DNA from: Morella rubra
Lineage: Eukaryota; Streptophyta; Magnoliopsida; Fagales; Myricaceae
Direction: 5' to 3'
Assembly (NCBI GenBank): GCA_003952965.2
Contig: CM025852.1
Span: 11,907,440 to 11,971,439 of the forward strand
Length of the DNA stretch: 64,000 nt
Shown here: positions 12,471-24,329 of the stretch, piece by piece
How the letters are laid out: each line of letters begins with the position of its first letter
Numbering within the stretch: the stretch's first letter is position 1
Translations under genes and position numbers: made by a program
The notes under the pieces: generated by a model
Seen by the model: only the letters and a program-made list of their open reading frames with translations
What the model was told of the DNA's origin: nothing
The model's database searches: none

Positions 12471-15400
12471 ATGGAAGAGACACTTCTGCCAAAGATCATT
12501 CCCCGCGCTGGCGCCTCCCCTCGCGGCGGGACCCAGCTTCCGGAGAGCCCGAGATTGCCAATGGAGTTTCTCTCGAGATCATGGAGTGCTTCGGCTCTTG
12601 AAGTGTCTAAAGCTGTTGCTCCTCCTCCTCCGTTTCCTTGCACGGTTTCAAAGCCTGCTAGCGGTTCTTCTTCTTGCACTAGCAATTCTATCCCAGAAGA
12701 TATAGCCGGCGAGTCCGAAGAGCTTCCACCAACAAGTATCGCTGGGAACCAGTTTTCTTTCGCTTCCTCAGCTACTTCCCAGCTTATTCTTGACCGCATT
12801 ATGTCACAATCAGTGAGAGAGGTGCTTATTGCTTAATGATCTTCCTGTCCATTACTCTGTTTCTTTTCCCCTGTTTCAATAGTCTACGTACGACGCGCAA
12901 TTTTTCTAAGAATGAAAGAAACGACAATAAAATGCATGTATGGTTTTGTTCGGCAAAAGAGAACAGAACTTTTCCTCTTTTTGTCCTTTTTCTTTCCTAA
13001 GAAGCAAAAGCAGAGGACAATAAAACAGAGGATAATTCATTCTTAAGATCTTTTCTTTTGCTATCATTGATTCTTTTATTTATTTGGGTTTTGAAGTGCT
13101 TTGGTTATTTGGTCGCTTTTCTACAGGAAGTGTCGCCATTAACATCAGGGAGGCTATCTCACAGTAGCGAGCCTTTGAACGGCATTAGTTCCTTAACGGG
13201 AACAGATAGCCCCCCAGTTTCTCCCTCAGAAGAATTTGACGACATCGTTAAGGTTTTCTTCTCTTCTCCAATACCCTTCTTTATTCTACCAGACAAAAGT
13301 TTATGATTTTGTGCAATTTCATATTGCGTCTATAATCTCCATAGGATGCTCAGCTTTTTGCTGTCTTCCTCTGCCCCATAATTGTTGCTGGTAGCACTTT
13401 TCTTTCTTTCAAAGCAATAAGATAGTGGTTGGAAGTTCAGCACAGACAATGCCGAGGACGCCTCTGTTTCCATTAAACAAAAGCTTTTAGTACAATCTTC
13501 CTAAAGATGTTTTAAGGTGTCAAATCGACCAAGGACGATCTTCATGCCCCAAAAGAGAGATCTGGCAAGGTTGCCACAGTGCCACTAAAGGTTTGGGCTT
13601 AGTTGGCCCGTGCAACTCATGCTCTTCAAGTTAGGTACAGACTACTTTCTAGGCAGTTTGACCCAGACTACACCTCGTCCAAATTGAGGTCGGCTAAGCT
13701 AAAACTGGCCCAAGTGGGACTTACTCTGGTAGATATGGTCTAGTCATGTTTGTCCATGATGTTTTGGCTATTGACCAACCGTCACTCATTCTGCACGGTT
13801 TTCTCCCCCCTTCCCATATTCTCACCATTAATAATATCCAAGCAGAAGCTGTAGCATTCTTTTGGATCTCTCATCTCAACGGCTTAAGGCAGTAGTGCAC
13901 TTTTGGAAACATGCGAATATTGAAACCCTCTATTGTATTTTATCACTGAGTGCTCACGTAAATCAATCCTTTCACATGATTGCAAAAGAAGAGTCAGAAG
14001 GAAACCAATCTGCCAGCACAACTTGATTGCGGCGTAGGAGAAGCATTGCCGCGAGGAAACCAGTTGCATTATTTTTGTGCTGTTCTGCACCACCTCATGG
14101 ATTTTCCCTCGAAACAAATAAACTAAGACGCCATTGAGATTTGAGCTCATCAAAGGCTGGAAGGTCTTGAATGGGACCTTACTTTTAATTGCATTATTAG
14201 TCCCTTTTTTTAAAAAAATGATAGTTAGTTTTGTAAATTCATAACAAATTTTAATGTTTTCTTTTGGTTTCAGTTGATTATATTTGTCTTTGCTTGCAGT
14301 TTTTCCGTGCCAATAACTCCATTCATCCCCTGTTCAATGGTGGCCGTGCCAGTGCTGGTAACCCCAATGGCAACCCCGTTGCTGGAGCGAAAACAGTTGG
14401 GAGGTGGTTGAAGGACAGGAAAGAGAAGAAGAAAGAGGAAACCAGGACCCACAACGCCCAGCTACACGCAACTGTCTCCGTTGCTGCAGTGGCAGCGGCC
14501 ATAGCAGCCATTGCAGCGGCCACTGCAGCTTCTTCGGCCCCAGGAAAGAATGAGCAGTCGGCCAAGACTGACATGGCCGTGGCCTCAGCCGCAACACTAG
14601 TAGCCGCGCAATGTGTGGAGGCTGCTGAGGCCATGGGAGCCGAGCGAGATCACCTTGCTTCGGTTGTCAGCTCTGCTGTTAATGTCCGTTCCCATGACGA
14701 TATAGTTACACTTACAGCAGCAGCAGCTACAGGTAAAAGGTTTGATTAAATGCAATCTGGATGGGTTTAATAAGAAGTTTGAGCCATAAACTATCTGCAC
14801 CATTTCTCAGCGACTTCTGATGCGCTTCACAACACGACAGGGTTGATTGAAAAAATTTTGTTGCAACGAATTTTAATACTGATTCACTGTTGCATGGACA
14901 AAGTAAGAGTTTATAGTACTCATCGAAAAGAATTCCTCTCAACAGATTGAGTAAAAGAAAAACAGAAAGAGACAAACCGAAAAACTGCCAAGAGAAATAG
15001 GAAAAAAAAAAACATTTTCTTGTGAATGAACTTGCGTTAAAGCCCCGAACTAGAAGGAGAAAATGTTTCTTCTGTTGAACAGTGGTTTTCTGTTTGTATG
15101 CAGCTTTACGCGGAGCAGCAACCCTGAAGGCAAGAGCACTGAAAGAAGTGTGGAATATTGCAGCAGTTACACCGCTGGACCGAGGAATGGGGATCGGATT
15201 CTGTGGCAAAGGCAATAATGGTCTTCCTAGCGGTAGCTCTAGTGGGGAGCTAGCCCCTGAAGAGAACTTTGGAGGACTCTATAGCCAAGACCTTCTAGCT
15301 AGGGGCAGTGAACTCCTTAAACGCACTCGCAACGGTGACTTTCAAAATTAGTTCTATGATATTTTCCTCTCTTTTATCTTTCACTTTCGCAAACCGACAG

Positions 15401-15990
15401 CGAATCCTTGACATAATAAACTAATGTCGATTTTTCTAGGTGATCTTCATTGGAAGATTGTCTCTGTTTATATTCATCGAACGGGCCAGGTTAGCTTCCT
15501 CATTCAAAACTGACAAATGATATAAAGCTCAGTACGTATAAGTGCTACTGTACTGCTTCATTTATCATGAGCCCCTGCTTTCACTTTTTGCAGGTAATGC
15601 TAAAGATGAAGAGCAAACACGTTGCAGGGACCATTACCAAAAAGAAAAAGAGTAACTCACCGCTAGCTTTTTAGCTTTTCCGCCCTTACCCCCTCTTTTT
15701 CTTTCACCACAAACAAGTTCTTTATTTGATGCAAAAGTGACGTACGTTTTGTAACGCGTAAGTTTTGAGTTTCAGATGTAGTGTTGGATGTGTACAAAGA
15801 CTTGCCAGCATGGGAAGGAAGAGACTTGTTTGATGCGGGAGAGCAGCGTCGTTACTTTGGATTGAAAACCGAAACGCGAGGAGTTGTGGAGTTCGAATGC
15901 AAGAACCAGAGAGAATATGATATTTGGACTCAAGGAGTTTCAAGGCTTCTCTCCATCGTCGAAGAAAGGAAGAACGAACATAATAAATAA
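12471..15990 (+). CDS. FORKED-like / VAN3-binding protein (auxin canalisation domain plus plant PH domain), 7 exons
   Basis: Exons by reading: 12471-12812, 13127-13252, 14300-14732, 15104-15334, 15440-15489, 15594-15651, 15776-15990. All introns are GT-AG, the frame is continuous, and the product is 484 aa, usual for the family. The N-terminal part contains [16 protein letters not shown] and [13 protein letters not shown], family hallmarks. Residues about 157-375 form the DUF828 (auxin canalisation) domain with [17 protein letters not shown] and an Ala-rich helix near 213-235. Residues about 378-480 are the plant PH-like domain ([35 protein letters not shown]). Members bind phosphoinositides and the VAN3/SCARFACE ARF-GAP and affect PIN1 trafficking and vein closure. 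The start is the first ATG after the TATA box. Intron 2 (about 1 kb) may carry an old insertion near 13450-14200. No damage is seen. Family assignment is firm; the exact paralogue is unknown. Confidence 0.93.
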
Positions 15991-16389
15991 AGTATTTTTT
16001 GCTTGCTTGGCAATGAGTGTTAGTGATTAAACTAGGGGCATCATAGCTTATTAAGCAAAAGCAAAAGGTAGTAGGATACAGCCTGCATTGAGGTTGTAGA
16101 AGGAAATGAGAAACGAGTCGTGAAGGGATAAAAGGCTGCTTTAGGTTGGAAGTAAGGGTGAAAGTTCTACGAGTTGGCCTTTGCTTTTGAATGATTATTT
16201 CATACCTCTTATGAGTGATTCTCACTTCCATCAAACAAGTGCTTGGAAATCCAGTTCGAATTGCGACTCCTCTTTGCCCAACTAGATGTGCCCGTTCAAG
16301 GGAAAACTATCGAGAAAGGGAACTAGAAACAGAGTATCAAAACAACGCATCCTCTAAAGATCTGCCCCTGTCCAGTATTATTCGATCTC

Positions 16390-16545
16390 AATGCTTGCAC
16401 ACAATTCACTACGGGACTTGAACTCAGACTTTGATTATGATACTACGTCAATCTACTGTATATCCAAAAAGTTTAAATTACTAAGAAGATATAAAATTTA
16501 TTATTTAAATTATATTCTCTAATACTATTGAGTCTCTCTAGACTC
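16390..16545. repeat. Common plant dispersed repeat, decayed
   Basis: The words GGGACTTGAACTCAGAC, GATTATGATACTACGTCAA and AAGTTTAAATTACTAAGA follow one another in the order of a widespread plant retroposon/MITE tail (tRNA-like B-box complement, then a 'gataccatgtcaaac...aagcttaa' motif). The element is too diverged for exact ends. Confidence 0.4.
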
Positions 16546-16953
16546 CCGCTCTATAGAAGGAACTCCGACGACTCCATCATCGGCTGTCTCCTCCCCGGCT
16601 CATCTGTACATATGTGCTAGCGGTTGCCATCTTTTGTTGGGTACTTTTTGGTGGAGCACTTTATGACAATCGACTTTCCAAGCTTAGCGTTGTACAAAAT
16701 TTGCGTATTACCCATTATATTTCATCTTTCCGTTTTAAGGAAATTCGATTGCTTAGAAAATAAGATAAAGGTATAAAGATTGATTTGAGTACAAGTTAAG
16801 ATGATCTGCAATATAATCACGAAAGTCGTTCAATAAAAAGCCATGGGAATTACCAGATGATTCCATATGAATATTGTGGGTTTTCAAGGTAATCTTGGTA
16901 AACATTGAAAACCCAGAAATAGGAGCAATAAGGCGTCTATTCAGGTCGATGTA

Positions 16954-17275
16954 TTTTTTTTTTGCTAAATAAACCTCATGATATTAAGGGAAACGAAAAA
17001 CAGATATCACCACCGGATATGCTGAAAATTTTATAAAATGAAAGACAACCGAAACTACCCGAACTAGCAGACCATTTAGCGAGAAAATGAGCCGATCGAT
17101 TACAATAGCGAGGAAGCAATCTTCCAATCCTTAAAACCAGCAAGGTCAGCCTAAATAATCTCCACAGTAGAAGCAATAGCTTAGCACGTGGGCCTATCAG
17201 AAGAGAAAACCTCCTTCCACAGAATTAAAGAATCACACTCGAAATTCACCCGAAGCCAATTCTGTTCACTCATAC
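16954..17275 (-). mobile_element. 3' end of an L1-type LINE (RNase H-like fragment)
   Basis: Read on the minus strand, the DNA encodes interrupted RNase H sequence. RYCNRSAHFLAKWSASSG is the typical C-terminal segment of plant LINE ORF2 RNase H (Arg, Asn, Ala-His, Leu-Ala-Lys). Upstream is VNFECDSLILWKEV-like sequence around the conserved Glu/Asp-Ser pair. Several stops break the frame. A poly-A tail shows as ten T at 16954-16963 after a short 3' UTR ending TTTAGC, shared with the fragment at 49056. It lies in the 3' intergenic space between the two convergent genes. Confidence 0.65.
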
Positions 17276-17837
17276 GACTTTCTAGGTAAGTTTAGTTACT
17301 TCTCTAAGCTGTATGTTACAGCTTCAGTAACCCTTTTCATTCCAATGGCGAAAGAGGTTTGCTTTCGTAGATTTCTATATATAGGAATCGACTTTTATCA
17401 TCGATACAAGTAAGAAGAGCTGATGCGATTTATTTTAGCTTTCTTAATGAAGAAGAAAACTAAAACTTGGTCTCCAGGTTTCCAGGATAATCAATTTGGT
17501 CATTATTTCAACACTTACAAAAAGCGATCCAGGGGGACCTCCACCTGAGTCGCTCATCCATCAAGCAAAACATTCTCTTGCCCAAATGCAAGGCAGTGAT
17601 AATGGCAACTGCCAACAGCAGAGTAAAACATTTGGTTCAAAAGAACAAAACCCAATTTTTTCAACTATTTCAGTATAATTACAGAATCCGAGTGACTTAC
17701 AACATTGACACTTGGCCTACTCATGACTCATGAAATGAAAAAAAAAAAAAAAAAAGACATCTCATAGCGGACAAGAATTTGTTCTTTGCTCGAAGAAGAC
17801 ATACATAAAAGCAGACATCCAGCAAAGATTTTCTAAA
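17276..17837. other. Intergenic / probable 3' UTR of the LIFEGUARD gene
   Basis: No coding pattern is seen. The last few hundred bases before 17838 probably carry the 3' UTR of the minus-strand gene. An A-run lies at 17737-17756. Confidence 0.4.
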
Positions 17838-19526
17838 CTATTCAGTAGCCCTGAAAATAGTTAACAGTGACAGGAAGAGGTTGATGATATCCAAATACAA
17901 GCAAATTGCAGCCCAGATGTACTCATCATAGGAAAAGCGTTTGATCAAATTATCAGTATCGTAGATTATGTACCCAGAGAAAATGAGTGAGGCCAAGCAT
18001 CCATAGATCATGATGGAAATCCTACCCAGCGGAAATATAATCTACAGCCAGAGATAAGAAAACCGAACCCGAGTTAGCAAAACGGATGAAGAAATATTAT
18101 AACTTCAGCCATAGCTAGATGGTAGAAAATCAGCATACCTGAATCATTGCAAATACCATCAGAATAATCACAGCACTAAACAAGAACGGCCCAAGGAAGT
18201 TGAAATCATGGCCTCTCCTTGCAGCCCAGAACGTATAGAGAGTGAGAGACACTACGACCACAGTTGTCAGAATGACTGATTCCAATATAACCTTCCCTGT
18301 TTCACAAGCTCGGAGTAGTAAGATACCAAGATAAAATTCAAACTCAAAGACAATTCCTTAAGAGCGAACATACAAGTAATATAACAATTCAACAGCTGCT
18401 TACATAACCTCACCTCAACCATTCAAAAAGATCCGATATGAATATCAGTATTTTTAGTTAATTTTGTATTTAAAACAGAAGAATGCCTTATAGAGCCTCA
18501 TCTATATATGTTCCTAGAGTGTCAGCCAACATCTAAAACTACTACAGCATTGAACCTTCATTTTAAGAACAGTAACTCCTGGGGTCTCCTCCATTGTCTC
18601 CAGTCTCTAAGTCAGAAAATTATATAGTCTCTACGAACTTATAGACAACCTCCATCAAGTAAATAAAACAATGATACAAGAATCAAAGTGAAAAATATTC
18701 ACAGGAATCAAATAACGTTGCAATTACTTCTGGTCTTTGTAGGCAAAACTGCTTTTCCTCCCTTTCTAAATCTTAGGATCCGCCAAATAATCAGGACCAG
18801 GATTACCAAATTTGGAAATCCTTACTTGTCTTAACTGGGATTCCGACCCAAAACTTCCTATTAATACCCTACCCAGATACCACAAACAAGGATCCTAAGC
18901 CCTCAATACGGTTTACAATCCAGACCAAAAAGATTTCAGAATAGTTTCTATAAATAACTACCATGGATCTCATTGCTCAGAATAAACTCATTTCCGAAAC
19001 CAAGGTGCCTATTATTCTCAACCAAACTAGGAATTAAGTTCGAGAAGGAAATCGAAAATCAGTATTGCTTACCACTGGTAAATGCACAGGTCAATCCAAC
19101 CGCAAACGCAAGCGAAATGGTAAAAAGCCCAAGAAGAAGATAATTGACCGGGTGCTTCTGGTGGTAATAGTACAACGGGCACAACACTGCAACATTCACC
19201 CACAATCAAATAAAAAAGCAAAAAGAAAGCCCAAGACGAGTACTTCCAGAAAGCAATTTCAGAAAACGAGACGTACCCAAGAAGGGCATGATGATGACCA
19301 CGATATAGAGCGCGAGGCCCGCCCCAGTGCTCACGAAGAAGGACGCGATCGGTTTGACCGAGACGACCACGGCGCCGACAGCGATGGTGGCGAGCAATTG
19401 GATGGTGAGGATCGAATAAACTTTGCGAATGAATGCCCACCGGAGCTCCGGGCTCTCCAGCATCATTGGGTACAAAGGCCTCGCTCCGGCCTCCACGTCA
19501 TCCTTCCGGAAAGGCTGGGCCCACAT
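17838..19526 (-). CDS. LFG: LIFEGUARD (BAX inhibitor-1 superfamily) membrane protein, 4 exons
   Basis: Exons on the minus strand: 19526-19277, 19186-19073, 18296-18139, 18041-17838. All introns are GT-AG, the frame is continuous, and the product is 241 aa, the family norm. The soluble N-terminus reads MWAQPFRKDDVEAGARPLYP with the conserved RPLYPMMLESPELRWAFIRK block. Seven hydrophobic segments follow. CPLYYYHQKHPVNYLLLGLF, TFWAARRGHDFNFLG and the C-terminal YDTDNLI...YLDIINLFLSLL are diagnostic. Asp202 and Asp225 match the pH-sensing aspartate pair of BI-1/YetJ proteins. Members sit in ER, Golgi or vacuolar membranes, conduct Ca2+, and dampen programmed cell death and ER stress; in plants some affect powdery mildew susceptibility. 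The gene is convergent with the FORKED-like gene. The first ATG of the open frame is chosen because MWAQPFRK... is the usual start. It looks intact. Confidence 0.95.
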
Positions 19527-19750
19527 CTTCTTTGTTCAGCAGTTCTCACACCAAACTCACAAGACAAAACCTAAAGAAAGTAGGAAACTGAACTAAACAC
19601 CAGTAGATTTCTTCCTCGAGATAGCGGGAAGATTTGTGACTCTTGGGGTTCGGGCACGAGGATTGAAAGAAGGTCTGCGAGGATGGGGGGTGCTAATAAG
19701 AGCGGAGTGCGGTTTCTTGGTGGAAATGAGAACGTTCGTGATGTATCAGG

Positions 19751-19902
19751 CACACGTGTGGTTTTATGTGGCCGTTGAAGTTGAGGTTGACACGTGCAAG
19801 CGGGTTCGGAATAGGAACCGGAAGGACCGCAAAAGTTCCAGAGGTGTCTTTGCCTCGCCTCTGTAAGGAAGGGAAAAATGTTTTTGGATTTTTGGTATAT
19901 AT
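19751..19902 (-). promoter_or_regulatory. Candidate LIFEGUARD promoter: two G-boxes and a TATA-like box
   Basis: CACGTG cores at 19753-19758 (inside the palindrome CACACGTGTG) and 19791-19796 are 38 bp apart. They lie 227 and 265 bp upstream of the ATG. A TATATA word lies at 19896-19902 on the minus strand. If that is the TATA box, the G-boxes would be in the 5' UTR; if transcription starts nearer the gene, they are proximal promoter elements. The roles are inferred. Confidence 0.35.
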
Positions 19903-20030
19903 TCCTCGTGCGGGAAAATGAAGGTATATGGGGAAAGCATATACTTTGAATTAAATTCGTTTCCAGCCAAGATTCTTTGGGGGACAGCTCTGGAAACAAT
20001 TTCGGGAATCTCTGTGGGGACAAATCCCAC

Positions 20031-20843
20031 TTGTCAGTTCCGACATTCTCAGGCCCAACAACCTAGTCAGGCCCACTAAATAGTGGATTTACGAGACTCG
20101 GCTTTGTTTTGAATGAAGAGAAAACAAATTTTTTTGTTTAAAATTATTTTATTAGTAGTATAAGATTCTATTTAGGTTTCTGAAAAAAGTATTAAAGTTT
20201 GTACAAAAAATAATTGTGAAAAAAAAATTCAAAGAATTTTTGTGCCAACAAACATAGGCTAGTTGGCACTGCATCATAAGTCATGAAAGGGAGAAGAGAC
20301 AGTTAATTGACTAAAATATCCAACATGCTTGGCACTCATGGGTTAGTACACACAACGTTCATATTACGAAGACCAATACTCACCATGGTATTTTGACTAA
20401 AATGACTTAAAAAGAAGAGGATATTTTACATAGTGTTTGACAAATCAAAATTTTAACTCATAAAATTTTATCATCGTTACAATTTTTTCTCTCTTTTCAC
20501 TTTTTCGTAATTTTTTTTACTCTCTTTTTTATTTTTTCACCAGCTTTTTCTTTCTCTCTCTTAACCTTTTTAGTCTCTTAATTGCATCTGTTCCAATTTT
20601 TGGGTCATGTGTCTATCATATTATTAAGTATGGCATATTATTAACGGTTAGATTCTATGACGAGGCCAACACTAATAAATTTTAATAATTTGAGGCCTTA
20701 GTATAACGAAATTAGTGATTCATATACTCAAAATGACATTTGGTTTTCTCAAACACTATAGAACTTCTTGCTATTCAACATTTATTTACAAAGAAGTTCC
20801 AGACACTCGAAAATCAAAGTACAAAACTTGGTCTTGATAGAAA
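20031..20843. other. Intergenic, no gene
   Basis: AT-rich DNA upstream of the LIFEGUARD gene. I see no coding pattern and no clear repeat boundaries. Confidence 0.4.
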
Positions 20844-20852
20844 TTCTTTCTT

Positions 20853-21140
20853 GGGGAAAGTACACTTTTGCATCTCTCAAGTATGAGATAGTGACACTTT
20901 GTATTTCTATATTTCAATTTCGTCGCATTAAGCTCCTCAAGTTTCGATTTTTAGAAAGTTGCACCATCTCGTTAAAACTAACAAAAATTAAAATAAAAAA
21001 TATTTTTGCCCACAATCAACGAACAAGGCATAAAATGTTTTTTTTTTATCAAAACTTGAGAGACTTAATATCACAAAAATTGAAAGATAGAGTGTAAAGT
21101 GTCAGTATCCCATATTTGGAGGAGAAAGTGTACTTTCCCC
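20853..21140. mobile_element. Mutator-type MITE with perfect 9-bp target duplication
   Basis: The 288-bp element begins GGGGAAAGTACACTTT and ends with its exact 16-bp reverse complement AAAGTGTACTTTCCCC. The flanks are a perfect 9-bp direct repeat TTCTTTCTT at 20844-20852 and 21141-21149. A 9-bp duplication is typical of Mutator-like elements. There is no transposase, so it is non-autonomous. Exact flanks point to a fairly young insertion. The spurious reading frame 20768-21097 runs across its left boundary. Confidence 0.88.
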
Positions 21141-21149
21141 TTCTTTCTT

Positions 21150-22355
21150 GTTCAGCCTGAGTAGCAATCCCACTTTTTTTTTTTTGGTAAAAAAGCTATC
21201 CCACTTAAGCCACTGTCTCAGTTGCCTATCTTTTATAGATGAGGGGAGTACCTTACCAGTAGGTTCTCGCACTTATAAGATTGACCTCCTCAGGTGCAAG
21301 ATATGAATATTTTATGAATTTTTAGAGAATGCTCCACGGCCTGCTACAAGCTTCCAGGAAGAGAAGAGATGATCAACGACAAGTCGTGCGGGTCCCCTTT
21401 TGCCTTTTTGGCTAGGCTAATGCTCCACCAATGGGACGAGAGCCTCTCATGCCAGAATTTGCTCATAAATCCACTTTGTTCTCCCGGAAATCACTTCAAT
21501 TATAATACATGATGGGAGGAGAGAGGAAGGCAAGAACCATGCTTTCATAGAAGTGGCGGTCCGAATTGCTGATTCTTCTGTGCACACAGAAAAGAAGTCT
21601 TAATGACACAAGTTTGAAGGGGCCGCCACCAATAGTAAGGAAATAGAAGAGAACAGAGGCAAACCTCGTATCTGTTTTTATAGGGACAACACTTGCATTT
21701 ATTGTTTTTGGTATTCAAACCATTATTTAGTGGATCTTTCACATGCCACATTGCTGTTGCCACAACACCCTAGATGGAATATGAAAAGTGACACTTTTTT
21801 TTTTTTTTTCTCTTTTTACTAATAAGGGATAATTCGCAATGTATCGAGTTTAGATAAATCTGTGTTAGGATACATTTGGAAGAGTTAACGTTATCCAAAT
21901 TCCGAATATTTGTAATGGTTTCTTATCATATATATTAATTAAGTCGCCCTAATTTTGTTATGAAAATTGGAATCTGAGGATTTCGATTTGAAAGGGATCC
22001 ACCTTTGCGGTTTCACTCACGCTCGAGGAGACTGAAAAAAAGAAAAGAAAAGAAAATTGACACTTCGAGTGCCATGTCTCCTGATACGTCTTAGTAATTT
22101 GATTATAATTGACTCAATAGCAGGCCGAGAGCACAAGATACATCTTAGGCCCAATAATTGAGGCCAATGATTTGGGCTTAAATGGACACACAATAACATA
22201 GTGAACTAAATGAGACTTTAATTTACGGACACATGACCTAGAAACTGGAACAGATTCAATTTAAGAGACTAAAATGTCTTTTTAAAAAGAAAGGGACTAA
22301 AATATCTCACAAACTAGATAGATGGCAAATGTGTAGACGTGCGGTCGACTCGCAA
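21150..22355. other. Intergenic, no gene
   Basis: There is no recognisable coding sequence. A run of T lies at 21790-21810 and short AT-rich patches occur. The 21545-21763 minus frame has no family resemblance. Confidence 0.4.
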
Positions 22356-23252
22356 GTAGGGTTGTATTCGAGTTGAGTCGAATCGAATATTGGCTGTTCG
22401 AATTTGGCTCGTTAGACATATATGTGAGTTCAATCTCAAGCTGACTTTTAATCGAGTTTTTGCAGGAGTGTTTGAACTCAGCTCGTTTAAAATTGTTCAT
22501 ATTCGAATAAGAACAAGCTCGAGCTTGATTAAACTTATATACACTTGTTGAGTTTAGGTTTATTCGAGCCAAGTTCAAACTTGAAGTAACCAATAAAATT
22601 TGAGCATAGAAAAATAGATATCACAAACAAAACTCAAATCAAGCCTCGACATATGGTGTCATAGTACATAATACACGACATATCATAAAACACTTATCAT
22701 TTGTGCGAATTTATTTTAGAAAATATTTAGATTCATATATAATCTATGTTAATTGGCAAAAATGACCGAGAAAATATATTTAATATATAGAGGGCATAAC
22801 AAATCCTTATGGATAATACTCATCCATTCATATATCAATATAATCAAATGCATATTTTACTAATATGTGACTATTAAATATAAACTAATAAATAAATAAA
22901 AAACTTATAATACACACAAATGTACTGAGCTTTTAAATGAGCTCAAACGAGCCGAGTCAAACTTATACAAGTTCTGTTCACGAGCTTAAATCGAGTCGAG
23001 TCGAGTTTAATCGACTTTGGTTCGTTTAATATTTGAGCCATAAATGATGTTTGAACTCGGCTTATACGAGTTATGTTTATGAGCTTAAATCGATTCGAGT
23101 CGAGTTTAATCGACTTTGGTTTGTTTAATATTTGAGCCATAAATGATGTTCGAACTCGATTCATTTATTAAACGAACCGAGCCCGAGTCGAGTTTATACA
23201 AACTGAGTTCGAATTGTTTATGAACAACTTGTTTCAATTACAACCCTATGCC
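22356..23252. mobile_element. Non-autonomous terminal-inverted-repeat element rich in GAGTCGA words (hAT-like?)
   Basis: The left end TAGGGTTGTATTCGAGTTG and the right end (complement of CAATTACAACCCTA) are imperfect inverted repeats. Both subterminal regions are packed with TCGAGT/GAGCTCG-type words, the middle is AT-rich, and there is no transposase. This architecture is common for old hAT-related elements in plants. No target duplication was found, so the class is uncertain. Confidence 0.5.
22959..23160. repeat. 99-bp tandem duplication inside the element
   Basis: Two near-identical units start with the GAGCTTAAATCGA word at 22982 and 23081, a period of 99 bp. They differ at a few positions (for example GAGTCGAG against GATTCGAG). 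Because the period is divisible by three, a repetitive minus-strand frame (22943-23164) appears; it is not a gene. Confidence 0.8.
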
Positions 23253-23439
23253 CAATTAAGGTCCTTTACTACACCTGGTGCATATGGTTGACACATTTAA
23301 GGCATCTAGCTCTTCCATGCTCACACGTGACACTCATGCGAGCACTTCTTCCAAAGATGACTTCCACAGTTTTGGGTCTTTGATTGCTACTCACCATTCT
23401 AACTTTTTTAGCACGTAAAAATAAAACAGCTTAACTAAA

Positions 23440-23765
23440 TTTTGCACACTTTAATTATAGGGTCTTGATATTTTCCACTTAAATTTATTTATTTATTTTT
23501 ATCATATTACACCAATCAACTATTGATTTCATACACTTTACACAGTGCATTAAAATTTTTGTCAGTTTGGACAAATTTTTTTTTTGGCCTCAACAATTAC
23601 GATTTTATCCTTATAAAATGGTCATTGCCAAAAAATTATGAGAATAAAATTATAATTTTGCACATCACAAAATTATTTTTCGACTAAATTGACCAAAATT
23701 TTTAACAGGAAGTATAAAGTATTTGAAATCAATAAGAGGGTGGACAATATATTTATCTAAAAAAA
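23440..23765. mobile_element. MITE of the family that also forms the outer shell at 25940-31650
   Basis: The left half contains CATATTACACCAATCAACTA and TTCATACACTTTACACAGTG. The right half contains their inverted partner around AAAATTTTTAACAGGAAGTA. The same blocks appear split apart at 25940-26052 and 31382-31650. Non-coding. Confidence 0.55.
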
Positions 23766-23879
23766 AAAGCTATTTTGACAAAATTGATTCAAGTTTGATT
23801 TATTTTTTCTCTCTCTTTCTTTTAGTTGGCAATTTAGTGGAGGACAGAACAATCCCGCAGGTAATAGCATGCACACAGT

Positions 23880-24060
23880 ACGACAATCACCAAATGAGGG
23901 GGTGTGAGGCTGTGAGCCATGAATTTGCTCTCCACTGATCACTGGTTCGAATCCCCCTCGCGTTATTGGAGATTTATTCCGTTCTTAACTTCAAGTCTTC
24001 CAAAATTAGTTGAAGTGTGCATAAGATGGTACAAATACTACTTTAATTAACCAAAAAAAA
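23880..24060 (+). mobile_element. tRNA-derived SINE
   Basis: A Pol III B-box GGTTCGAATCC lies at 23944-23954. GAGGGGG (23896-23902) and CCCCCTC (23953-23959) are exact complements, like a tRNA acceptor stem, 64 nt apart. The downstream part has the plant SINE tail pattern (AGTGTGCATAAGATGG, then TTAATTAACCAAAAAAAA). A true tRNA is excluded because the T-stem and the length do not fit. Confidence 0.6.
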
Positions 24061-24329
24061 TTCATTGATTTATATCATATTTCGTTATCATCTGGGATCA
24101 TGAGATGCTCAAAAAAAATTGCTAGCGTTGTATTGATTTTTATATATCTAGCCTTGTACTGCTTTTTAGAAACGATCTTGTTCTCCCCAGATCTCTGGTG
24201 TTTTGAAAAATTAGCTTTATTAGTTACCATTCAATCTGTGGTAACATGGCTTAAATTAAGTAGTGGTACGTGGTCATACTAGAGAGAAATTATTAGTTAC
24301 CATTCGATCTCCAGCCTAGGACCACTGAG

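Noticed and set aside
14270..14634. Long minus-strand open frames opposite exon 3 of the FORKED-like gene
   Set aside because: They are complements of the Ala-rich coding exon; the plus strand has the conserved domain and correct splice sites.
19065..19574. Plus-strand frame of 169 residues
   Set aside because: It is antisense to the first two exons of the LIFEGUARD gene.
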